Shown: one piece after another, positions 16,760 through 27,584 of the stretch | How positions within the stretch are numbered: the stretch's first letter is position 1 | Layout: each line of letters begins with the position of its first letter | DNA from: a bacterium | GTDB lineage: Bacteria > Chloroflexota > Dormibacteria > Aeolococcales > Bog-877 | DNA length: 45,201 nucleotides | Reading direction: 5' to 3' | NCBI GenBank assembly: GCA_021791415.1 | Contig: JAJYWQ010000007.1 | Coordinates: forward strand, 1-45,201 | Program-made: the position numbers and the translations under genes | Notes under the pieces: model-generated | Told to the model about the DNA's origin: nothing | The model's database searches: none | What the model saw: only the letters and a program-made list of their open reading frames with translations

Positions 16760-17548
16760 GTGGCGGGGTGGAAGGACGACGCTGAGATCCCGGAGTGGGC
16801 GGGCCGTCCGTTCTGGCTGGGGGACGGCCCGCGGGGGGTGCTCCTGCTCCACGGGTTCGCCGGCACCCCGGTCGAGCTGATCCGGCTCGGCGAGTGGCTA
16901 GCGGGGCACGGCATCCTGGCCCACGCTCCCCTGCTGGCGGGCCACGGGACCTCCCCTGAGGAGATGGCCCGGACCCGCGCCGACGATTGGATCCGATCCG
17001 CCAACCAGGGGCTGGACGAGCTCCTGGCCCGTTGCCGCACGGTCGGCGTCGCGGGTCAGTCGATGGGCGGGACCATCGCCCTCCACCTGGCGGCAACCCG
17101 ACCCGAAGTGCTGGCGGTGGCAACCCAGGCGGCCATGCTCCGGCTCTCCGACTGGCGGCTTCGCCTGCTCCCCGCCCTCCATCCGCTCGTCCGCTGGGAC
17201 AGGCCCTCCGGGAAGGTGGACCTCTACCTGCCCGAACGGGCCCAGCTGCTCCACAGCTACCGGCGCCGCCCGACCCGGGCCATCCTCGAGCTGGTCCGCC
17301 TGGGACGGCGGGTCGAGGGCGAGCTGCGGGCGATCTGGCAGCCACTGCTGGTGCTCCACGGAGGGCGGGATGGGGTGGTCGGCCCGGCCAACGCGGACCG
17401 CATCCTGGGCGGGGTGAGCAGTCCGATCCGCGAGCTGCGGCTCTTCCCCCGCAGCGGTCACGGGATGAGCGTGGACGTGGACAGCCCAGAGGTGGCCGAG
17501 CTGGCGGGGCGGTGGTTCTTAAGGCACCTGCCGGAGGTGCCCGCCTAG
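16760..17548 (+). CDS. Alpha/beta hydrolase (carboxylesterase / monoacylglycerol lipase-like)
   Basis: 262 residues from a GTG. The catalytic triad is Ser101 in GQSMGG, Asp204 in GGRDGVV and His234 in SGHG; the oxyanion HGF lies at 31-33. The short lid between strand 6 and the Asp is typical of Est30-like bacterial carboxylesterases and monoacylglycerol lipases. It is cytoplasmic, with no signal peptide; the substrate cannot be told from sequence. It converges with the following gene, and the two TAG stops share a CTAG. Confidence 0.88.
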   Translation: MAGWKDDAEIPEWAGRPFWLGDGPRGVLLLHGFAGTPVELIRLGEWLAGHGILAHAPLLAGHGTSPEEMARTRADDWIRSANQGLDELLARCRTVGVAGQSMGGTIALHLAATRPEVLAVATQAAMLRLSDWRLRLLPALHPLVRWDRPSGKVDLYLPERAQLLHSYRRRPTRAILELVRLGRRVEGELRAIWQPLLVLHGGRDGVVGPANADRILGGVSSPIRELRLFPRSGHGMSVDVDSPEVAELAGRWFLRHLPEVPA

Positions 17549-17832
17549 GCGCCCTCCTTTCTGCCCAGGATGAGCCTGGCGATCTCCGGATCCAGCACCG
17601 GGTTCTCCGGGGAGCCGCCCTCGGGAAGGGGCTTGCGGCTGCGATGGGGGGGCGCGGCGGGTGCTGCCGCCCCATCCCCGCGGTATCCCAGCCCACAGCC
17701 GGAACACACGTAGACCGGCAGCGAGCGCCCCCCGCCGAGGTACTCCAGATGGCTCCGCCCGACCCGGGCGCCGCAGCCGCAGACCCTCGCTCTGGGCACC
17801 GGCGGCAGCCGGAGGAGCTGTTCGCGGTTCAT
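17545..17832 (-). CDS. Small zinc-ribbon-like protein
   Basis: 95 residues from the ATG at 17832. Cysteines occur as VCGCGA near the N-terminus and VCSGCG about 25 residues later, so it probably binds one zinc. The C-terminal half is proline-rich and ends in a short helix (PEIARLILGRK). An ATG at 17913 in the same frame would add 27 residues of low-complexity sequence, which look like non-coding leader. I do not recognise a function. It is divergent from the pseudokinase gene. Confidence 0.6.
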   Translation of the reverse strand: MNREQLLRLPPVPRARVCGCGARVGRSHLEYLGGGRSLPVYVCSGCGLGYRGDGAAAPAAPPHRSRKPLPEGGSPENPVLDPEIARLILGRKEGA

Positions 17833-17927
17833 CGGAGCCCCTGGGGGCTGGGGGGGCGTGGGGTCATCGGCTGGGCCTGAGCATATCCGGATGCGCTCCG
17901 CTCCGGCCGCCATAAGATGAGGGCGAA

Positions 17928-18965
17928 TTGCAGGTGGATCAGCTCACCGGGACCACCGTCGGACGGTACCGACTCAGGGGCCGCCTCCAGCTGCTCCCGT
18001 ACGCCTCGGTTCACCGCGGGGACTCTCTGGATGGCGGCGGAGCGGCCCTCCTGTGGATCTTCGGCGAACCGTACAGCGGGGCGCTCGGTTTTCAGGAGGC
18101 GCTGCAGAGGCTGGCCGGGGACCCGCGGGCGCGAGGGCTCTCCGGGGTGGCCCAGACGCTGGAGATCGGCGGGCAGGAACTCCCCGCCCCGCTGACCTTC
18201 CTCGTGAACGAGGATGTCCCGGGGGGCTTTCTGGTGAGCCTTCTGCAGCAGGGCCGGGCACCTGGTGTGCTGGCCACGGTCGGGACCTTGGCCCGGGCGC
18301 TGGACGAGCTGCATCGCCGCGGGCTGGTCCACGGTGATGTCCAGCCGGCCACGGTGGCGGTGGGCCAGGGAGGAACAGCGGTGCTGGTGGGCATGGGGAT
18401 ACGCACCGTCGTGACCCGGGTCAACCCCCAAGCCGCCTGGCTGGACGCCACCCGGGGGTTCCGCCCGCCCGAGGGGCGTACCGATCCCAGCCCGGCCGCG
18501 GACCGTTACGGCCTCGCGTCCCTCACCTACTACCTGCTGGTTGGCAAGGCGCCGGCCGCCGAGGGCGGCATCGCCCCCCCCAGCCGGATCCGGGCGCAGC
18601 TGCCCCCCGCGGTGGACGACGTGCTGCTCCGGGCCCTGGCCCCCGACCCGGCCGTCCGACACAGCTCGGCGGTGGAGATGGCACAGGAGCTGCGCCTCGC
18701 GGTGTCGGGGCGCAGGCCGGCCGCCGCTGCACCCCTCCCGGCGCCTTTCCCGCCGCCTGTGGCCGACGGGTCTCCCAGCCACCCCTGGCGGCCGGCTCAC
18801 GGAGGCGAGCCGGCGGCGTCTGGCACCGTGGCGCTGGTCCCCATGGAGCAGCTGGAGATACACCCCCACGTACGGCGGACGGGGGGGATCGTGCTGCTCG
18901 GCCTGCTGGTGGTGGTCGTCGCCGCCCTCTTGGTGCTGTTCGCGACCGGTCGGCTCTATCTCTGA
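17928..18965 (+). CDS. Membrane-anchored protein-kinase-like protein, probable pseudokinase
   Basis: 345 residues from a TTG (a GTG six bases downstream is an alternative; a stop codon bars any earlier start). The fold follows a Hanks-type Ser/Thr kinase: VGRYRLRGRL at the start, LHRRGLVHGDVQPAT as catalytic loop, RPPE in place of APE, DRYGLASLTYYLLVGKAP as helix F, and a C-terminal membrane helix (about 318-340). Key residues are lost: no glycine-rich loop, no VAIK lysine, catalytic-loop Lys and Asn replaced by Gln139 and Thr142, and DFG replaced by GMG. The HGD aspartate (137) remains. It abuts the NUDIX gene. Confidence 0.75.
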   Translation: MQVDQLTGTTVGRYRLRGRLQLLPYASVHRGDSLDGGGAALLWIFGEPYSGALGFQEALQRLAGDPRARGLSGVAQTLEIGGQELPAPLTFLVNEDVPGGFLVSLLQQGRAPGVLATVGTLARALDELHRRGLVHGDVQPATVAVGQGGTAVLVGMGIRTVVTRVNPQAAWLDATRGFRPPEGRTDPSPAADRYGLASLTYYLLVGKAPAAEGGIAPPSRIRAQLPPAVDDVLLRALAPDPAVRHSSAVEMAQELRLAVSGRRPAAAAPLPAPFPPPVADGSPSHPWRPAHGGEPAASGTVALVPMEQLEIHPHVRRTGGIVLLGLLVVVVAALLVLFATGRLYL

Positions 18966-19595
18966 TTGGCTGAGGACCGGGCTCGCAGCCGTGCCGCTTC
19001 CAACGCCCTGGAGCGGCTCACCAGGACCCTCAGGCCACTGGCTGAGGAGCCCGACCGGCCGCTGAACCTTCGGGCCGCCGGGGTGCTGGCCCTCATCGAC
19101 GGGCGACGGGCCGAGCTGCCCCTCCTCCTGGAGCGGCGCAGTCACCAGCTGCGCTCCCACCCCGGGCAGGTCGGGCTTCCCGGTGGCAGCCTGACCGAGT
19201 CCGACGGAACGCTTTGGCGGGCGGCCCTCCGAGAGGCGGAGGAGGAGCTCGCCGTGCCACCGGATGCGGTCCGCCTCCTGGGCTACCTGGACTCGGTGGT
19301 AATAACCCACTCGGGGTTTCTCATGGTCCCGGCGGTGGGGCTGCTCACGCGCGACTTCTCCCCTCGGCCCGATCCCTCCGAGGTGTCCGGCTGGTTCTGG
19401 CTGCCACTGCTCCAGGCCCACACGTCGGTGAAGGATGTGGTCAGACGGCGCCGCACCAGCCGGGGGTCCCTGCTGGTGCCTGGCTACCTCCAGGGGCGCG
19501 ACTTCGTCTGGGGGGCGGCGCGCCAGGTGGTGGACCGGCTGCGGCGAGGGCTGGGGGAGCGTTTCCCGGAGCCGGCCCCGATCGAGGAGCGATGA
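18966..19595 (+). CDS. NUDIX hydrolase, CoA pyrophosphatase type
   Basis: 209 residues from a TTG placed directly after the upstream stop (TGATTG). The NUDIX box spans GGSLTESDGTLWRAALREAEEEL (about 73-95). The preceding LRSHPGQVGLPGG is the UPF0035 signature that marks CoA pyrophosphatases (NudL/YeaB/PCD1), which split CoA or its oxidised derivatives into phosphopantetheine and 3',5'-ADP. No in-frame ATG or GTG lies near the start, which supports TTG. Co-transcription with the pseudokinase is likely; a functional link is only inferred. Confidence 0.88.
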   Translation: MAEDRARSRAASNALERLTRTLRPLAEEPDRPLNLRAAGVLALIDGRRAELPLLLERRSHQLRSHPGQVGLPGGSLTESDGTLWRAALREAEEELAVPPDAVRLLGYLDSVVITHSGFLMVPAVGLLTRDFSPRPDPSEVSGWFWLPLLQAHTSVKDVVRRRRTSRGSLLVPGYLQGRDFVWGAARQVVDRLRRGLGERFPEPAPIEER

Positions 19596-19601
19596 TCGGG
19601 T

Positions 19602-19633
19602 GCCGGGCGGGGAGCCGGGCGGGGAGCCGGGCG
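19602..19633 (+). repeat. Short 12-bp tandem repeat between convergent genes
   Basis: GCCGGGCGGGGA is present twice in tandem (19602-19625) and followed by a partial third copy. It lies just after the NUDIX stop, in the gap before the 3' end of lon. A 14-bp palindrome (CAGCGGCGCCGCTG, 19634-19647) follows and may help end transcription from either side. Confidence 0.5.
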
Positions 19634-19735
19634 CAGCGGCGCCGCTGGGCCGGACGACCACGGGCCAGACCACCCGACCGGCGGAGACCGGGAGACGGCG
19701 GGCCTCAGCTCCCGCCGGCCGGGCTCCGAGGTCGC

Positions 19736-22201
<2,466 letters not shown>

Positions 22202-22231
22202 TTTGCAGATCTCCGTTCAGTGGTGGGGCCA

Positions 22232-22278
22232 GCCGGCCTAGCCGGCGCCCGACTCTGAGTCTGCCCGGGGCCCCGGGC
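22232..22278. other. Two palindromes upstream of lon
   Basis: GCCGGC-CTA-GCCGGC (22232-22246) and the perfect 16-bp palindrome GCCCGGGGCCCCGGGC (22263-22278) lie in the 157-nt gap between the dehydrogenase stop and the lon start. They could be an operator, a terminator for the upstream gene, or by-products of high GC. I see no CIRCE or HAIR heat-shock element. Confidence 0.4.
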
Positions 22279-22358
22279 CGCGAAACCTGAGGCGGGTGGC
22301 GGAAGTGCCGTCCTCGGCCGCCGGCCCAGGCCGGGGGCCGAAGCGAGGGCCGCTCCGG

Positions 22359-23597
22359 TCAGGCTCCGGGCCGGGCGGCGCGCTCCTGGGAGATCACCAC
22401 CTTCAGCGCGCCACTGCGGTCCGGCCGTGCCGCGGCGTGGAAGGCGTCCCGCCACCGGTGCAGGGGGAACCGGTGGGTTATCCACTCCGCGACCCGCTCC
22501 CGCTCCACCTCCAGGAGGGCCAGCGCCAGGTCCAGCTGGTGCCCGGCCGGGGTCATCCCGTATCCGTTGGAGCCCACCTGGCGCACCTCCTTGAAGTAGG
22601 CGAGGGTGGTCTCGGCCCGGCCCGGCCGGGCCACCCCGACGGTGACCAGCTGTCCCCGGGGGCGGACCGCGCGTAGGGCCAGCTCCACGGTTGCGGGAGT
22701 CCCGATCGAATCCAGCACCAGGTCCGGACCGGAGTCCAAGGCCCACTGCCCCCCTCTCCACGGGCGCACCATCCCCGCCCCGGTGACCTCGGCCAGGCGC
22801 TGCAGGACCGCGGCCGGCGCCGGGGGCAGCGGGAGACCGGGCAGGCTCTCGACCAGCTTCCGCTGGTGTTCCCAGGCGCAGGTCACCAGCAGCTGAGCCC
22901 TGGGCCAACGACGGCGGGCTCCGAGGGCCAGGCTCAGCCCGATGGTCCCCGCCCCCAGGACCAGGACCATCTCCGGCTCGCCCTCCACCCGGTCCAGGGC
23001 GTGCAGGGCGACGGCCACCGGGTCGGCCAGGACCGCCAGCTCCGCGGGCATGGCCGGGGGCAACGGGTGGAGCTGGGACGCGTGCGCCGTGATGCGGGGG
23101 GCGAAGCCCCCGGGAAGACCCCGAACGTTGCCCAGATGCATTCCGTACCCCGACCCCCAGGGGCCACCGCTGCGCACCCAGCGGCAGTGCGGGAGGAAGC
23201 CGCGCTCGCAGGCGGGGCACAGCCGGTCCAGGGCGCGGGCCCGGCAGCCGAGCCAGGGGTCCACCGCGACCAGCTGTCCGCCCTCGAAATCGGCGGGCGC
23301 CGGCGGCTCCAGGACCCGGGCGAGGATCTCGTGTCCGGGAACGTGGGGGAAGGAGATCAACCCGCTGAGGGGGTTGTCTGAGCTCGCCTGGAGCAGGGCC
23401 TCCTTGACGTCCGAGCCGCAGACCCCGGTGGAGAGCGGCTCCAGCAGGGCCCACTCCGGGCGTGGCCGAGCGGGCTCGGGCACCTCGCGCAGCCCCAGCG
23501 GCCCTCCCGCCAGTAGCGCCCACTCGGGGCGCACCCGGGAGGCGACCCCGCCGAGCAGGAGGTTACGGGGCCGGGGGTCGAAGGTGAGCGCCAGCAT
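22359..23597 (-). CDS. Zinc-dependent alcohol dehydrogenase-like protein (MDR family)
   Basis: 412 residues. The catalytic-zinc segment is GVCGSDVKEA, followed by VPGHEILARV. A four-cysteine structural-zinc loop lies around LGCRARALDRLCPACERGFLPHC, and the Rossmann motif is VLGAGTIGLSLALG. It probably oxidises an alcohol or polyol with NAD(P); the substrate is unknown. The ATG at 23597 is preceded by TACCCT-N6; the intervening GGAGGG touches the ATG, too close for a Shine-Dalgarno, so a leaderless start is likely. The open frame continues about 340 codons upstream, antisense to ispH, and that part is not coding. It is divergent from the hopanoid operon. Confidence 0.85.
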   Translation of the reverse strand: MLALTFDPRPRNLLLGGVASRVRPEWALLAGGPLGLREVPEPARPRPEWALLEPLSTGVCGSDVKEALLQASSDNPLSGLISFPHVPGHEILARVLEPPAPADFEGGQLVAVDPWLGCRARALDRLCPACERGFLPHCRWVRSGGPWGSGYGMHLGNVRGLPGGFAPRITAHASQLHPLPPAMPAELAVLADPVAVALHALDRVEGEPEMVLVLGAGTIGLSLALGARRRWPRAQLLVTCAWEHQRKLVESLPGLPLPPAPAAVLQRLAEVTGAGMVRPWRGGQWALDSGPDLVLDSIGTPATVELALRAVRPRGQLVTVGVARPGRAETTLAYFKEVRQVGSNGYGMTPAGHQLDLALALLEVERERVAEWITHRFPLHRWRDAFHAAARPDRSGALKVVISQERAARPGA

Positions 23598-23603
23598 CCC
23601 TCC

Positions 23604-23609
23604 AGGGTA
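23604..23609 (-). promoter_or_regulatory. -10 element (TACCCT) of the dehydrogenase gene
   Basis: TACCCT on the minus strand ends exactly 6 nt before the ATG at 23597. No recognisable -35 is present at the usual distance. Confidence 0.45.
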
Positions 23610-23747
23610 CCTTTGGCTGGGCAAGGCCGCCGCGTTCCATAACGAATAGGTGAGCTCACTCTTGACTAAGATCACAACCAGCGCGATCCTGGCGGGGTAA
23701 CTTGACCATCGGGATCCTTTAGGGTCTTTAAGCGATCGGGGAGAGGT

Positions 23748-24599
23748 ATGGGCTTGTCGGTGGAGGTGATCCGCCCGCGGCACACCGGGTTCTGCTTTGG
23801 AGTGCGGGATGCGCTCGAGCTCACGCGCCGGACGGTGGATGAGGGCGGCGAGGTGCTGGCTCTCGGGCAGGTGGTGCACAACGCCCGGGCCCTGGAGGAG
23901 CTGGAGGCTCGCGGGCTGCGCGAGGCCGGCGCCCTGCCGGAGGCCCCGGGCCCGAGCGTGGTCGTTACCGCCCACGGCGCCCCACCTGAGCTGTTCGCCG
24001 AGGCCGACCGCCGGGGGCTCAGGGTGGTGGACACCACCTGCCCGCTGGTGCGCCGGGTGCAGCACCACGCCGAGGACCTGGGCCAGACGGCGGGCACCGT
24101 GGTCGTCGTGGGACACTCGGAGCACAGTGAGGTCCGGGGGGTGGTGGGATGGGCCGCCTCCCAGGGGGCGGAGGTCGAGGTGGTAGCGAGTCCGGAGGAG
24201 GCGGAGCGGCTGCCCTGGAAGGCGCGCCGCGGCGTGGTCTCGCAGAGCACCTTCCCGCAGTCCCGGTTCCGGGAGATTGCCGAGGTCGTGGCCGGACGCA
24301 CCGGGGAGGTGGAGGTTCGCGACACCACCTGCCCGGTGGTGACCCAGCGACAGCGGGAGGCGCTCCGCTCGCTGCTCGACCAGGTGGACGTGGTGGTGGT
24401 GGTCGGGGGACGAGGATCGGCCAACACGCGGGCTTTGGCCGAGACCTGCTCTGAAGTCCGGCCGACCCACCTCGTGGAGAGCGCCGCCGAGATCAGCCCG
24501 GAGTGGTTCGGCCCAGGGCAGCGAGTTGGGGTCACCTCCGGGACGTCCACGCCCCCCTGGGTGGTGGACGAGGTGGAGGCCGCCTGCCGTGCCCTCTGA
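23748..24599 (+). CDS. ispH: 4-hydroxy-3-methylbut-2-enyl diphosphate reductase IspH
   Basis: 283 residues. The three cluster-binding cysteines are Cys16 (GFCFGVRDA), Cys98 (DTTCPLV) and Cys195 (DTTCPVV); the conserved histidines (VVHNARAL, TAHGAPP) and SGTSTP are present. This [4Fe-4S] enzyme reduces HMBPP to IPP and DMAPP, the last step of the MEP pathway. A GGGGAG ribosome-binding site lies 4 nt before the ATG. Upstream there is an AT-rich stretch with two TTGAC(C/T) hexamers (23662 and 23702) but no convincing -10. It leads an operon through to hpnE. Confidence 0.96.
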   Translation: MGLSVEVIRPRHTGFCFGVRDALELTRRTVDEGGEVLALGQVVHNARALEELEARGLREAGALPEAPGPSVVVTAHGAPPELFAEADRRGLRVVDTTCPLVRRVQHHAEDLGQTAGTVVVVGHSEHSEVRGVVGWAASQGAEVEVVASPEEAERLPWKARRGVVSQSTFPQSRFREIAEVVAGRTGEVEVRDTTCPVVTQRQREALRSLLDQVDVVVVVGGRGSANTRALAETCSEVRPTHLVESAAEISPEWFGPGQRVGVTSGTSTPPWVVDEVEAACRAL

Positions 24600-25647
24600 G
24601 GAGCCGGCCACGCTGGAGGCGCGCCCAGCGGCGGTGACCGAGGATCTGGCCCGGGCGGCCCAGGACGTTCTGGGCCGGTACCAGGAGAGGGTTACGTCGG
24701 GTCTGGAGCGCGCCTGCTCCCTCCTGCCGGCTGAGGTCGCCGGCCCCGGGCGCTACCACCTGGGCCTGGATGAGGGCGCCCGGCCCGGCAAGGCGCTCCG
24801 ACCCACCCTCACCATGCTGATCGGGGAGGGGCTGGGGGCGGACCGGCGGGTGGCATCCCACCTGGCCACCGCTGTCCAGCTGGTCCACGACTTCTCCCTG
24901 GCCCATGACGACATCGTCGACGAGGACCGCGCCCGGCGGGGACAGCCGGCGCTCTGGGTTCGGTACGGGATGCCCACCGCCCTCAACACCGGGGACGCCC
25001 TGCTGACCCTGGCCTTCCAGCTGCTGGCGGCCAGGGAGCTGGACGCTGACGTGGCCCAGAGGGCCGCCGCCGAGCTGGGCCGGGCCACCATGGAGATGGT
25101 GGCGGGGCAGCAGGCGGACATCTCCGGCACCGGTGCCCCGTTCCAGGGGCTCTCCGCCTATATGCGGATGGTGGAGCTCAAGACGGGGGCGCTCATGGGA
25201 GCGGCCACCGCGTTGGGGGCGATCGCCGCCGGCGCCGGGCCGGACACGGTGTCGGCCTGCGAGGCCTTCGGCCGCACGCTGGGGATAGCCTTCCAGCTGC
25301 GGGACGACGCCCTCGGGGTGTTCGGCGACGAGGTGGTGACCGGCAAGCCGGTGGGCAACGACCTGGTGCGCGGGAAGCAGGGACTTCCGCTGCTTCTGGC
25401 GCTGGGCGGCAACGGCGCCCTGGGGAGCGCGGCCAGGAGCTGGCTGGAGCCCCCCGGCCTGGGCCCGAACGACCTGCCGGCGGCGGTTGCTCTGCTGCGC
25501 CAGGGCGGCGTGGCCGACCGCTGCCAGGGCCTCACCACTACCTGGACCGAGAAGGCCATCAACGCCGCCGCCCGGCTGCCTTTGCAGGAGGAGGTGGCGG
25601 GGGAGATGGAGATACTCTGCCGCTGGCTGGGGGAGAGAGCTTCTTGA
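24589..25647 (+). CDS. Short-chain polyprenyl (farnesyl/geranylgeranyl) diphosphate synthase
   Basis: 352 residues from a GTG at 24589, overlapping ispH by 11 nt; a later GTG (24634) is possible. The first aspartate-rich motif is HDDIVDED (Asp107, Asp108, Asp111), the second LRDDALGVFGD. GKALRP and the KTG motif are present. Phe102, five residues before the first Asp, is a bulky residue where short-chain synthases limit product length, so C15 or C20 is likely. With HpnCDE downstream, FPP for squalene synthesis is the natural reading. It is coupled to shc by TTGA. Confidence 0.9.
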   Translation: MPSEEPATLEARPAAVTEDLARAAQDVLGRYQERVTSGLERACSLLPAEVAGPGRYHLGLDEGARPGKALRPTLTMLIGEGLGADRRVASHLATAVQLVHDFSLAHDDIVDEDRARRGQPALWVRYGMPTALNTGDALLTLAFQLLAARELDADVAQRAAAELGRATMEMVAGQQADISGTGAPFQGLSAYMRMVELKTGALMGAATALGAIAAGAGPDTVSACEAFGRTLGIAFQLRDDALGVFGDEVVTGKPVGNDLVRGKQGLPLLLALGGNGALGSAARSWLEPPGLGPNDLPAAVALLRQGGVADRCQGLTTTWTEKAINAAARLPLQEEVAGEMEILCRWLGERAS

Positions 25648-27584
25648 CCCTGGAGGTGGCCCTGCCGCCCAGCCCGGACGCCGCTCGGGGGGACGCCAGA
25701 GTTGTCCTGGCACGAGCTGTGGAAAGCCTTTTGCGGCGCCAGCATCCAGACGGCCACTGGATGGGGGAGCTCGAGAGCAACGCCTCCATCACCGCGGAGT
25801 ACGTGCTCCTGTGCCACTACCTGGAGGTGGTGGACCCCGCGAGAGAGGCCGCTGCCGTTCGTCACCTCCTCGGGGAGCAGGGAGAGGACGGCGGCTACCC
25901 GATCGCCCCGGGGCTGGAGGGCGATGTGAGCGTCACCACGGAGGTGATGGTCGCACTGCGGGCGGCCGGGCTGCCCCCGAGCCACCCTCAGGTGGAGGCC
26001 GCCAGGCACTTCGTGGCGGCGCACGGCGGGGTGGAGGCCACCCGGATGTTCACCCGCCTCTGGTTGGCGTTGGGTGGGCTCTGGCCGTGGCGGGAGCTGC
26101 CCGCGGTGCCGCCCGAGTGGGTGCTGCTCCCCGGCCGGTTCCCGGGCAGCATCTACGACCTGGCCTCCTGGGCCAGAGCCACCACCGTCCCCCTCAGCAT
26201 CCTGCGCACCCAGGAGACCGTGTTCCCCCTCTCCGAGCCCAGCCCTGAGGAGCTGCCGAGAGGTGTCCGGGGCCGGGCGGCGGGGACCTGGGGATGGCGG
26301 GTGGCGGAGAGGCTGGCACGCCACTACGAGCGACTGCCATGGACACCGACCCGCCGGCTGGCCCTGGACAGGGCCGAGAGGTGGGTCCTGGACCACCAGG
26401 AGGCGGACGGCTCCTGGGCGGGCATCCAGCCCCCGTGGGTGTACGGGCTGATGGCGCTCCGTGCCCGCGGCCTGGGGCTGGACCACCCCGCGGTGCGCTC
26501 GGGGCTGGCGGCGCTGGAGAGCTTCGGCATCGAGGACGAGAACGGCTTCCGGCTGCAGGCCTGCATCTCGCCGGTCTGGGACACGGCACTGGCGGTCTGG
26601 GCGCTCGCGGATGCCGGCCTGCCCCCGGATCACCCCGCCATCCGCCGGGGGGTGGAGTGGCTCCTCGGGCGGGAGGTGCGGCGTCCGGGCGACTGGGCGG
26701 TGAGGCGCCCCGGGGTCACCCCGGGCGGCTGGCCCTTCGAGCTCTACAACGACCAGTACCCCGACACCGACGACACCGCGGTGGTGCTCTGCGCCCTGAC
26801 GGCGGCCGGGCATCGGCGGCACGAGCCCGGCGAGGTGGGCGCGGCCATGGAGCGGGCCATCCGCTGGCTGCTCGCCATGCAGGGTGAGGACGGTGGCTTC
26901 GGGGCCTTCGACGTGGACAACCGGCGCAGCTGGGTTGAGCACCTGCCCACCTCGGACTTCGGAGAGGTGCTGGACCCGCCCAGCCCCGACGTCACCGCCC
27001 ACGTGGTCGAGGCCCTGGTGCGCTGCGGGGGCGACGACCTGGAGCCGGCCCGGCTCCGAGCGCTCGCCTGGTTGCGCCGCTCCGAGGAGGGATCCGGCGC
27101 CTACTACGGCCGGTGGGGGGTGAACTACGTGTACGGCGCGGCCGCGGTGGCGCCGGCGCTGGCGGTCAGCGGGGACCCGGTGGACCGGGAGCGGCTCCTG
27201 CGGCTGGGCCAGTGGGTGGTCGAGCATCAACGCCAAGACGGGTCCTTCGGAGAGTCGGTGCTCTCCTACCATGAGCCGGAGCACATCGGCCGGGGAGAGG
27301 CCACCCCCTCCCAGACCGCCTGGGCGCTCATGGCGCTGCTGGCGGCGGCCCGGGGCTCCGGGGAGCTGGACAGGGGGGCCCGGCTCCAGGCGGCTGCCGC
27401 AGCCGCGGCAGGGAGCCTCGCGGAGACCCAGCTCCCTGAGGGGGGTTGGGAGGACCCCTACTTCACCGGCACCGGATTCCCCCGCGCCTTCTACCTGCGC
27501 TACCGCCTGTACGCCACCGTCTTCCCGGTGATGGCTCTCGCCCGCTTCGCGGCCCCCGGCAGGGAGCTGGGATCCAGCTGGTGA
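25644..27584 (+). CDS. shc: Squalene-hopene cyclase
   Basis: 646 residues, normal length. The catalytic acid motif DTDD (374-377) lies in YPDTDDTAVVL. Several QW repeats are visible (for example RRQHPDGHWMGE, QEADGSWAGIQP, QDGSFGES and LPEGGWEDPYFTGTGFP). It cyclises squalene to hopene and diplopterol at the membrane face, making sterol-like lipids. The TTG start overlaps the upstream stop as TTGA and has GGGAGAG about 8 nt upstream. It lies before hpnCDE rather than after them. Confidence 0.97.
   Translation: MTLEVALPPSPDAARGDARVVLARAVESLLRRQHPDGHWMGELESNASITAEYVLLCHYLEVVDPAREAAAVRHLLGEQGEDGGYPIAPGLEGDVSVTTEVMVALRAAGLPPSHPQVEAARHFVAAHGGVEATRMFTRLWLALGGLWPWRELPAVPPEWVLLPGRFPGSIYDLASWARATTVPLSILRTQETVFPLSEPSPEELPRGVRGRAAGTWGWRVAERLARHYERLPWTPTRRLALDRAERWVLDHQEADGSWAGIQPPWVYGLMALRARGLGLDHPAVRSGLAALESFGIEDENGFRLQACISPVWDTALAVWALADAGLPPDHPAIRRGVEWLLGREVRRPGDWAVRRPGVTPGGWPFELYNDQYPDTDDTAVVLCALTAAGHRRHEPGEVGAAMERAIRWLLAMQGEDGGFGAFDVDNRRSWVEHLPTSDFGEVLDPPSPDVTAHVVEALVRCGGDDLEPARLRALAWLRRSEEGSGAYYGRWGVNYVYGAAAVAPALAVSGDPVDRERLLRLGQWVVEHQRQDGSFGESVLSYHEPEHIGRGEATPSQTAWALMALLAAARGSGELDRGARLQAAAAAAAGSLAETQLPEGGWEDPYFTGTGFPRAFYLRYRLYATVFPVMALARFAAPGRELGSSW

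Noticed and set aside
23598-24611. N-terminal extension of the alcohol dehydrogenase frame
   Set aside because: It lies antisense to ispH. The dehydrogenase fold begins at the ATG at 23597, which has its own -10-like element.
25158-27284. 708-codon minus-strand frame opposite the polyprenyl synthase and shc genes
   Set aside because: Antisense to two motif-confirmed enzymes, with no recognisable domain of its own.
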